19,711 nucleotides of DNA from positions 1 through 19,711 of the forward strand of contig JAJYVY010000007.1 in the NCBI GenBank assembly GCA_021791775.1, read 5' to 3'. This DNA comes from Microcaldota archaeon. Lineage in GTDB: Archaea > Micrarchaeota > Micrarchaeia > Micrarchaeales > Micrarchaeaceae. The notes below the pieces were generated by a model. The model was not told the DNA's origin, searched no databases, and was given only the letters and a program-made list of their open reading frames with translations. This document shows, one piece after another, positions 14,223-19,711 of this stretch. Both the position numbers and the translations under genes were made by a program. Every line of letters starts with the position of its first letter. Position 1 is the stretch's first letter.

Positions 14223-15491
14223 ATGGCAGAAAAACCACACATGAATCTGATCTTTATAGGTCACGTAGACCACGGAAAGTCTACGACAGTTGGAAGGCTA
14301 CTCTACGAGACTGGAGTGATAACAGACAGGGATCTCGCCAGGTACAAGGAGGAAGCGGCGAAAGTGAACAAGCCCACATTTGAATTCGCATTCGTAATGG
14401 ATACCCTCAAGGAGGAAAGGGAGAGGGGAATTACAATAGACATACAGCACAGGGATTTCCAAACATCAAAGTACTACTTCACAATAATCGATGCGCCAGG
14501 GCACAGGGACTTCGTGAAGAACATGATAACAGGCGCAAGCCAGGCCGACGCGGCAGTATTGGTGGTGAGCGCGAAGGATGGAGTGCAGGCGCAGACTAGG
14601 GAGCACGCAATACTCATAAGCGTGTTGGGCGTAGCTCAGGTAATAGTTGGAATAAACAAGATGGACGAAGTGCAGTTCTCGCAGCAGAAGTACGAAGAAA
14701 CCAAAAAAACCGTTGGGGACCTGCTGAAATCACTAGGCTACAAAATCGACCAGATCTCGTTCATTCCATATTCGGCGCTGGAAGGCAGCAACGTAAAGAC
14801 CAAGTCGGACAAGACGCCTTGGTACACGGGACCTTCGCTGCTCGAGTCCTTGGACGCCCTTAAGGTTCCGGAGAAACCAACGGATAAGCCTCTAAGGTTG
14901 CCCATACAGGACGTATTCAGCATATCCGGATTCGGAACTGTGCCTGTAGGAAGGGTGGAAAGCGGCGTACTGAAAGCCGGCGATCAGATAGTGATAATGC
15001 CAGGCAACATAAAGACCGAGGTAAAAAGCATAGAGATGCACCACCAGCAGCTTCAGAAAGCCGAGCCTGGAGACAACGTCGGATTCAACGTGAAAGGGAT
15101 AGAGAAGAAGGATATAAAGAGAGGGGACGTGGTAGGTCCGGCAAACAATCCACCGACAGTTGCTTCGGAGTTCAAGGCCCAGGTCGTTATACTGCACCAT
15201 CAGAATGTCATAGCCAGGGGCTATACTCCGGTATTCCACATACACACTGCGCAGATAGCGTGCACCTTCACGGACATACTTGAAAGGAAGGATCCGAAGA
15301 CGGGGCAGACGCTGGAGCAGAATCCACAGACCATAAAGACCGGCGACGTCGCAATAGTAAAGATAAAACCCACAAAGCCTGTAGCCTTGGAGAAGTTCAG
15401 CGACTTCAAGCCCCTCGGCAGATTCGCTATAAGAGACATGGGCGAAACTATAGGAGCAGGCGTTATTCTAGAGGTAACTCCTGCAAAGTGA
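14223..15491 (+). CDS. tuf: Translation elongation factor 1-alpha (aEF1A)
   Basis: 422 residues, the usual archaeal length. The GTPase domain has G1 GHVDHGKST (13-21), a switch region with [10 protein letters not shown]3 DAPGHRDF (about 90-97) and G4 NKMD (about 152-155). Domain II (about 225-315) includes [13 protein letters not shown], and domain III ends [15 protein letters not shown]. It delivers aminoacyl-tRNA to the ribosomal A site with GTP hydrolysis. AGGTGA at 14213-14218 is a strong ribosome binding site four bases from ATG. Ribosomal protein S10 follows after four bases, the standard archaeal pairing, so the two are surely co-transcribed. Confidence 0.98.
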   Translation: MAEKPHMNLIFIGHVDHGKSTTVGRLLYETGVITDRDLARYKEEAAKVNKPTFEFAFVMDTLKEERERGITIDIQHRDFQTSKYYFTIIDAPGHRDFVKNMITGASQADAAVLVVSAKDGVQAQTREHAILISVLGVAQVIVGINKMDEVQFSQQKYEETKKTVGDLLKSLGYKIDQISFIPYSALEGSNVKTKSDKTPWYTGPSLLESLDALKVPEKPTDKPLRLPIQDVFSISGFGTVPVGRVESGVLKAGDQIVIMPGNIKTEVKSIEMHHQQLQKAEPGDNVGFNVKGIEKKDIKRGDVVGPANNPPTVASEFKAQVVILHHQNVIARGYTPVFHIHTAQIACTFTDILERKDPKTGQTLEQNPQTIKTGDVAIVKIKPTKPVALEKFSDFKPLGRFAIRDMGETIGAGVILEVTPAK

Positions 15492-15495
15492 GCCA

Positions 15496-15801
15496 ATGAG
15501 CATAGCGGTCATCAAACTCGTCGGTGTGAAGGCGGAGGATGTTGACAGCGTTGCCAGACAGATAAAATCTATCGTGCAGGCCGCGAACATAAAGTGCAAG
15601 GGCCCTATCCCGATACCTACAAAAATCATTTCTCATACTACCAGGAAGGCGCCAGCCCACCAGGGAAGCCACACATACGAAAGGTGGGAGATGAGATTCC
15701 ACAAGAGGCTTCTCAAGATAGACGGGAGCGAACAGGCGCTCAGGCAGATAATGAGGATTCCTGTGCCGAATGCGGTGCAGATAGAGATAGGGCTAAGCTA
15801 G
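15496..15801 (+). CDS. rps10: 30S ribosomal protein S10
   Basis: 101 residues, the usual length for archaeal S10 (eukaryotic uS10). AVIKLVGVKAEDVDSVARQI at the N-terminus and GPIPIPTK (37-44) match the family, as do the loop HTTRKAPAHQGSHTYERWEMR (about 47-67) and the C-terminal IPVPNAVQIEI. It is a small-subunit head protein. It starts four bases after the EF-1alpha stop codon; the GTGA at that stop may act as ribosome binding site. The stop codon is followed at once by GTGACATCC, the complement of the IS terminus GGATGTCAC. Confidence 0.97.
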   Translation: MSIAVIKLVGVKAEDVDSVARQIKSIVQAANIKCKGPIPIPTKIISHTTRKAPAHQGSHTYERWEMRFHKRLLKIDGSEQALRQIMRIPVPNAVQIEIGLS

Positions 15802-15907
15802 TGACATCCTTCAAGGCTGCAGGAACCATATTGCGGGCTGCGCCCTGCCGTTATGGCGGATGGCCTATTTTTCGATGCCCAATGCCACAAGATAATTAGT
15901 TGCCTGC

Positions 15908-15921
15908 GCTTTTAAAAGCGA
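15908..15921. terminator. Perfect 14-base palindrome between convergent genes
   Basis: CGCTTTTAAAAGCG lies in the 128-base gap between the 3' ends of S10 and aIF5B. It could form a hairpin in either transcript and carries T- and A-runs. The remainder of the gap shows no gene. Confidence 0.3.
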
Positions 15922-15929
15922 AAGCGGCT

Positions 15930-17678
15930 CTATCTCGCAGCCTTCTTTATGTTCGAGATTGCCTTAAGAAGGTCTACCTCTTCATCATTTAGCAGTTTGG
16001 AGAACTCGCCCCTGAGTAGCCTCTCATCCTCGTCCGTAACCCTGGTATAAAGTATCTGCTTTTCTCTCACCTGCCTGCCGAATGTCGGCTCATCCATGGA
16101 TATCGCTACGCTCTCCCCCTTCTTTGCAGACTCCCTCGGGGCCTTTTCGCTCTGTATGCCCCTTATCTTCCCTACCACGGCTCCAGTGTCATTCATCAAC
16201 ACCCACCCTGTCTTTATCCTCCCTGCCATCACATCCACCCCGAATATCGCAGGGTGCGAGACCCTGAAGCAGCTGTTTGGCAGGACAACCAGTTCCGCAG
16301 GGAAAACGATCCTGTTTTCTGCCTTGCTTAGCGTGCTCCTCTGCTTCTCTTCAACGAAAAGCTTGTAGTCATCCAGTATTTTGTATATTATGTCGCTGCT
16401 TATTATCTTTATGCCGCTGTCGTATGATGCCTCCTTCGCGTCCTCCTCGATTGGGACATTGAAGGCTATCACAGTCGCATAGACGGGATTGGATGCCAGC
16501 TGCGAAAAGGCGTCAACCACATCCCTTCGCGTAACCATTCCTATGCCCTTCTTGCTTATCCTGAACCCTGCCGACTCTATGAGCCTTGAAAGGGCCTCCA
16601 GGCTCCCCATGGAATCGGTCTTCAAAACGACTCCCTCCTTGTCTGCCTTGAATATGCTGCTCACCTCCGCCTTTATATCATCTGAATAATCCCCTGATGT
16701 GACTTGCACTACCGGGGAGCCAGGCAGCGCATCCTCGAGCCCTGTCCCGCTTATTTTTACACCTGAAGCCGCACTGACGGATTCCACATTGCCGAAGGCG
16801 CTCGAGCTTTCTCTTATTTCCTGGAGGGGCTTAGTCTTGAGCAGCGCTTTTATCTTGGCGGTGCCCACTCCAGATGCTGTAGCAAATGCTATAGTATCAT
16901 TGGTATTGAGCGATCCGTCATAGAGTATCACATCTATGGTCGTTCCGAGGCCCCTTACCTCCTTTTTTTCCAATATTGTCCCCTTTCCTGGGCCCTTCAC
17001 TTCGATGTTGAGGCGCATCTCCAGATATCTTTGCGACAGGCCCGTAATTACCATTAGGAGTTCTGCTATTCCCTCGCCGGTCTTCGCGCTGAGCGGAACG
17101 ATAGCCAATTCCTTCTGGAAGCTCTTTATCCTATCGAAGCGCTCGCTGTTGAAGCCCAGTTCGCTTATTCTCCCTATAAGCTGGAAAATCGTGTTTTCCA
17201 GTGCGGCCTGCACGCTTGCGCTCTGTTTTCCAAGCGCCTCCATGAGGCTTTTAGATTTTGTTGGTATCCATCCTGTAATCAGGTCTATCTTGTTTGCCGC
17301 TATTATGAAGGGCGTCTTGTATTCCTTGAGTATAGTTATCGCCTCTATCGTCTGCGGCTCGAATCCTTTTGATACATCCACAACTAGTATGGCGAGGTCT
17401 GCCACGCTGCCGCCCCTCTTCCTGAGGTTTGTGAACGCCTCATGGCCAGGAGTATCTATGAAAAGGAGCCCCGGTATTGTTATCTTCACCCCCATATTTT
17501 TCAGCATCGGGCCGCAGACCTTTTCCACCACGCCTATGGGTACCTCGCTCGCCCCGATGTGCTGGGTTATGCCTCCAGCCTCCTTTGCGGCCACTGCAGT
17601 GCTGCGTATGCGGTCAAGCAAACTTGTTTTGCCGTGGTCGACATGGCCCATTACCACTATTATAGGCTGTCTTATCAT
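15930..17678 (-). CDS. infB: Translation initiation factor aIF5B
   Basis: 582 residues from ATG 17678; GTG 17687 would add three. The GTPase domain begins near the N-terminus: G1 GHVDHGKTS (about 11-19), switch with GGITQHIGA, G3 DTPGHEAF (about 73-80), G4 NKID (about 127-130) and G5 PLSAKTG. Domain II has KEVRGLGTTIDVILYDGSL. Domain III and the IF5B-specific domain IV, with VMAGRIKTGWVLMNDTGAVVGKI, complete the archaeal architecture. It promotes ribosomal subunit joining. No intein, unlike some archaeal homologues. The start choice rests on a TATATTTAAA-like box (17699-17706) whose centre is about 24 bases upstream of ATG 17678, fitting a leaderless transcript; that box sits against the end of a TnpB remnant. 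Confidence 0.97.
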   Translation of the reverse strand: MIRQPIIVVMGHVDHGKTSLLDRIRSTAVAAKEAGGITQHIGASEVPIGVVEKVCGPMLKNMGVKITIPGLLFIDTPGHEAFTNLRKRGGSVADLAILVVDVSKGFEPQTIEAITILKEYKTPFIIAANKIDLITGWIPTKSKSLMEALGKQSASVQAALENTIFQLIGRISELGFNSERFDRIKSFQKELAIVPLSAKTGEGIAELLMVITGLSQRYLEMRLNIEVKGPGKGTILEKKEVRGLGTTIDVILYDGSLNTNDTIAFATASGVGTAKIKALLKTKPLQEIRESSSAFGNVESVSAASGVKISGTGLEDALPGSPVVQVTSGDYSDDIKAEVSSIFKADKEGVVLKTDSMGSLEALSRLIESAGFRISKKGIGMVTRRDVVDAFSQLASNPVYATVIAFNVPIEEDAKEASYDSGIKIISSDIIYKILDDYKLFVEEKQRSTLSKAENRIVFPAELVVLPNSCFRVSHPAIFGVDVMAGRIKTGWVLMNDTGAVVGKIRGIQSEKAPRESAKKGESVAISMDEPTFGRQVREKQILYTRVTDEDERLLRGEFSKLLNDEEVDLLKAISNIKKAAR

Positions 17679-17698
17679 TTCAATCACAAAAAAGAAAG

Positions 17699-17706
17699 TT
17701 TAAATA
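17699..17706 (-). promoter_or_regulatory. TATA box of aIF5B
   Basis: TATTTAAA on the minus strand, spaced for a transcript start at or next to ATG 17678. It begins three bases beyond the IS terminus GGATGTCAC (17709-17717). Confidence 0.45.
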
Positions 17707-17708
17707 GA

Positions 17709-17972
17709 GTGACATCCATGGCGGTTCCGGTCTTTCCCTCCTTGTAGAATTCTATTGTTTTCTCGAGACGGAGGTTGTAGTACTCCTTTGCAAGGAGAAG
17801 CCTGCCGTCTATCTCCTTCTGCCTCTTGGCATCAGGATAGATGCTGAATTTGTAGGCCCTCATAATGTTCATAGAACAGGTATTAGAGTTCATATTTATA
17901 TACTTTACTACACGACGTGATTCATGCGGCTCAATTCATCCGCCGCCTTGAAAGGTGGGGATTTCTTGAGCC
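17709..17972 (-). mobile_element. Deleted IS200/IS605-type element with TnpB remnant, copy 3
   Basis: The TnpB N-terminus is read from ATG 17863 (MRAYKFSIYPDAKRQKEIDG...) through LLAKEYYNLRLEKTIEFYKEGK, longer than in copies 1 and 2, then stops abruptly at GGATGTCAC (17709-17717). The left end at 17928-17972 is an imperfect hairpin (CCCCACC-TTTCAA-GGCGGCGG) enclosed by a perfect 7-bp inverted repeat, GGCTCAA/TTGAGCC. The deletion differs from copies 1 and 2 and the protein sequence is a different TnpB subgroup, so this is an independent decay event. No right-end hairpin survives. Confidence 0.62.
17711..17893 (-). pseudogene. tnpB: TnpB (IS605 OrfB) N-terminal fragment
   Basis: About 45 recognisable residues of a ~400-residue family: RAYKFSIYPDAKRQKEID is the diagnostic start of TnpB proteins, and LLAKEYYNLRLEKTI continues the first helix. 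The RuvC-like and zinc-finger regions are gone. The frame runs on into the IS terminus and the aIF5B promoter. TnpB proteins are RNA-guided nucleases; this fragment cannot be active. Confidence 0.7.
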
Positions 17973-18022
17973 AAAGGTTTAAAGATAGTTTACTTCAAAG
18001 ATATAAAAGGTTAGGTGTAATT

Positions 18023-18580
18023 ATGAAAGAGCGAACGCTAGTGCTGATAAAACCCGAAGGCGTGAAAAGGGCGATTTCTGGTAGGATAATAAGCAAATTT
18101 GAGGACGCAGGGCTGAAGGTAGTTGCGATGAAGATGGTTTTGCCGGACAGGAAGCTGGCGGAGGAGCACTATCCTCTGGACAAGGAATGGTATGAGAATG
18201 CATGGCTTAATACAAAAAAGGGGATGGATGCGAGGGGAATAAGAATCAAGGAGACCCCGATTGAACTTGGAAGGAGATTAAGGGGCATGCTGATGAAGCA
18301 TCTGACAAGCGGGCCTGTGCTGGCGCTAGTGCTGGAGGGCAACGATGCAGTGGCAAGCGTCAGGAAGCTATGCGGGTCTCCATCTCCAAATAGGGCAGAC
18401 CCGTCTACGGTGCGCGGCGCCTTTTCCACAGATTCATATGAAGCCGCTGATAGGGAAGGCAGGACAACACGCTCGATAATGCACGCCTCCGACAGCGTTA
18501 AGACGGCCAACAGGGAAATCTCAATATGGTTCGCAAAGAAGGAATTGCTGGATTATAAACGGGCGGATGAGGGACTTTAA
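18023..18580 (+). CDS. ndk: Nucleoside diphosphate kinase with insertions
   Basis: 185 residues from ATG 18023, chosen because AGGTG (18013-18017) precedes it by five bases and the family start (KERTLVLIKPEGVKR) follows at once; the open frame continues further upstream but is not NDK-like. The phospho-accepting histidine is His154 in SIMHASDS, and NRADPSTVRGAF (123-134) and NREISIWF (163-170) are the usual nucleotide-site segments. It transfers the gamma phosphate from ATP to NDPs. Typical NDKs have about 150 residues; the extra length is an insertion at about 58-88 (WYENAWLNTKKGMDARGIRI...) before SGPVLALVLEG, plus a shorter one at about 136-150. Possible TATA boxes are GTTTAAAG (17977-17984) and ATATAAAA (18001-18008); the first fits a leader containing the ribosome binding site. 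Confidence 0.95.
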   Translation: MKERTLVLIKPEGVKRAISGRIISKFEDAGLKVVAMKMVLPDRKLAEEHYPLDKEWYENAWLNTKKGMDARGIRIKETPIELGRRLRGMLMKHLTSGPVLALVLEGNDAVASVRKLCGSPSPNRADPSTVRGAFSTDSYEAADREGRTTRSIMHASDSVKTANREISIWFAKKELLDYKRADEGL

Positions 18581-18583
18581 CAA

Positions 18584-18877
18584 CTAATTTCTGTACTTCA
18601 GCTCGTCGCTCATCATCTCTGGAGTCCACATCGGGTCCCACACAAGATCCACATCCACCTTGCTTACTCCGGGCATGGCCTCAAGCCTGAGCTGCACGTC
18701 AGCAAGTATTATGCTCGTTACAGGGCACATCGCGCTGGTCATTGTCAAGGTAACCTTGACGCTGCTGTCAGGATTTATCTGTATGCCCTGTATGAGGCCT
18801 ATGTCCACTATATTGGATCCCAATTCGGGGTCCTGGCACATGGAAAGCGCCTGTACAACATCCTTTCTGGTTAGCAA
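18584..18877 (-). CDS. MIP18/DUF59 family Fe-S cluster assembly-type protein
   Basis: 97 residues, a single MIP18 (PF01883) domain. DPELGSNIVDIGLIQGI (16-32) and the Cys-containing segment TMTSAMCPVTSIILADV (about 45-61) are the family hallmarks, followed by a C-terminal VDVDLVWDPMWTPEMMSDE. Members include SufT, PaaD and human CIAO2, acting in Fe-S cluster assembly or transfer to target proteins in the cytoplasm; which target applies here is not visible. The start is TTG 18877: an in-frame TGA at 18887-18889 rules out anything longer, and the domain would be clipped by a later start. Its stop lies close to the convergent NDK stop (three bases apart). Confidence 0.92.
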   Translation of the reverse strand: MLTRKDVVQALSMCQDPELGSNIVDIGLIQGIQINPDSSVKVTLTMTSAMCPVTSIILADVQLRLEAMPGVSKVDVDLVWDPMWTPEMMSDELKYRN

Positions 18878-18900
18878 GATACCACATCACATAATCTCTT

Positions 18901-18931
18901 GATGCCCCAACGCGCAAGCGGGGTGGGCATC
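18901..18931. repeat. Inverted repeat GATGCCC/GGGCATC
   Basis: GATGCCC (18901-18907) and GGGCATC (18925-18931) are perfect complements around a GC-rich loop, upstream of the MIP18 gene. With hairpin R5 at 19041-19077 it may mark the two ends of a non-coding ~180-base element in the same orientation as the other IS remnants. Sequence between them (18932-19040) shows no gene; a TATA-like GTATAAATGT sits at 18961-18970 on the minus strand. Confidence 0.35.
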
Positions 18932-19040
18932 CTCTGCATCATCCAATTATATTGTTATACACATTTATACGTTTTTTGTTGCATTTCGCTCCCATCTCCG
19001 GGTACACTGCACAGCATCGGATATCATCAAATAACATCAA

Positions 19041-19077
19041 TGAAACCCCGGTGGGATTTCCCGCTCACTGTGTTAAG
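19041..19077 (-). repeat. Solo IS-type terminal hairpin (R5)
   Basis: On the minus strand CTTAACACAGTGAGCGGG continues through AAATCCCAC and a GAAATCCC/GGGGTTTC stem. Bases 19051-19077 match 3964-3990 at 26 of 27 positions. It begins nine bases after the stop codon of the ABC permease gene, where it may act as a 3'-end hairpin. Confidence 0.5.
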
Positions 19078-19085
19078 CCACCAGG

Positions 19086-19711
19086 TCAAAGCTCCCTAAG
19101 CGCATCTATAGGTTCGAGCTTTGACGCTTTCCATGCAGGGTACACTCCGGCTATGACGCTTACCGTTATCGCCACAAACATGGCCACAAATATTACCTGC
19201 AATGATATGACCGGGGAGAAAGATAAAGATGAAAAAGACCCTGCTGCTGCCGGGCCGGCAGAGAAAGCTGCATTGCCTCCTCCGGCCCCTCTGGCCGCGA
19301 AACTGGGAGAATGAGCTGCCGATGCCGTGGTAGTGGTGGAGGGGGAGGAGCTTATAAAGGCCGTCAAGGTATATGCTCCTGCGGCGCCAGCTGCCAGCCC
19401 GGCGAGCCCGCCGAACACTCCTATTATGAGCGCCTGTATTATGAAGATTGTCATTATGTTCCTGTTTTTGAACCCGAGCGATTTCATCACCCCTATATCG
19501 TGTATCCTTTCATAGACGGATATCAGCATTATGTTCATTATTCCTATGGCTGCAACCAGCAGGGATATGCCTGCTATAAGCACAAGCAGGGTGCTTATGG
19601 ACCCTACTATTTGGGTCGCTGTCTGCGTTAGCTGCTGCGTTGTAAGCACTCTTGCATTGCTGCCGTATATCGCAGTTATTGTGCTTGCGACTCCTGATAC
19701 TGTGCTGGTAT
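19086..19711 (-). CDS. ABC transporter permease, MacB/FtsX type (partial, C-terminal part)
   Basis: The open frame runs through the window edge; the visible part is about 208 residues. It starts in the extracytoplasmic domain (VSGVASTITAIYGSNARVLTTQQL), then TM2 (ISTLLVLIAGISLLVAAIGIMNIML), the coupling segment SVYERIHDIGVMKSLGFKNR, TM3 (IFIIQALIIGVFGGLAGLAAG), and TM4 ending in YPAWKASKLEPIDALREL, the family signature. It would pair with a LolD/MacB-type ATPase, presumably encoded upstream outside the window, for export or lipoprotein/peptide transport or mechanotransmission. Between TM3 and TM4 is a ~50-residue Ser/Thr/Ala/Gly-rich loop, longer than usual. A GTG at 19647-19649 is internal, not the start. 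Confidence 0.93.
   Translation of the reverse strand, partial: TSTVSGVASTITAIYGSNARVLTTQQLTQTATQIVGSISTLLVLIAGISLLVAAIGIMNIMLISVYERIHDIGVMKSLGFKNRNIMTIFIIQALIIGVFGGLAGLAAGAAGAYTLTAFISSSPSTTTTASAAHSPSFAARGAGGGNAAFSAGPAAAGSFSSLSFSPVISLQVIFVAMFVAITVSVIAGVYPAWKASKLEPIDALREL

Noticed and set aside
15802..15929. A small coding gene or TnpB tail in the S10-aIF5B gap.
   Set aside because: No frame shows convincing similarity, a start signal or protein-like composition.
17924..18022. A 33-residue N-terminal extension of NDK.
   Set aside because: It overlaps the left end of IS copy 3, has no NDK similarity, and a good ribosome binding site stands before ATG 18023.

Overview
The window looks like part of an archaeal chromosome. 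It carries an archaeal-type EF-1alpha gene followed directly by ribosomal protein S10, an aIF5B gene, AT-rich TATA boxes about 25-30 bases upstream of several genes, GGTG/GAGG-type ribosome binding sites next to apparently leaderless starts, GTG/TTG start codons, and two intronless tRNA genes without an encoded CCA. Dense packing, many short membrane proteins, a giant Ser/Thr-linked surface protein and an NDK with extra insertions suggest a small-genome DPANN lineage such as Micrarchaeota. That placement is inference; I cannot run a phylogeny.

Region 1 (1-4070, plus strand): tRNA-Gln(CUG), a cation:proton antiporter, then three consecutive RCK/TrkA-N proteins. The first is a soluble RCK domain with an intact nucleotide motif. 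The second and third are membrane-anchored, K+-channel-like, lack a TVGYG filter and are joined by a TTG/TGA overlap. This appears to be an ion-homeostasis cluster. An internally deleted IS200/IS605-type element sits between RCK1 and RCK2.

Region 2 (4011-11575, minus strand): a 1986-residue secreted, C-terminally anchored surface protein with Ser/Thr linkers and propeller-like segments, followed 40 bases later by a 501-residue membrane protein of unknown function. They are probably co-transcribed.

Region 3 (11755-13850): tRNA-Thr(CGU), whose 3' end is repeated exactly (12 bp) about 520 bp downstream on the far side of a small acetyltransferase gene, suggesting a tiny tRNA-targeted island. 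Next come a small DUF308-like membrane protein, a 35-codon Nudix N-terminal remnant, a dienelactone hydrolase and a second deleted IS element.

Region 4 (13850-19711): a possible 51-residue ORF, EF-1alpha and S10, aIF5B on the opposite strand, a third TnpB remnant, NDK, a MIP18/DUF59 Fe-S assembly-type protein, and the C-terminal part of a MacB/FtsX-type ABC permease running off the window.

The recurring theme is decayed IS200/IS605 (TnpB) sequence: three elements with TnpB N-terminal remnants, each in the same orientation as the gene just downstream and touching its 5' end, plus solo terminal hairpins at gene 3' ends. No full transposase, CRISPR array or rRNA gene is present.
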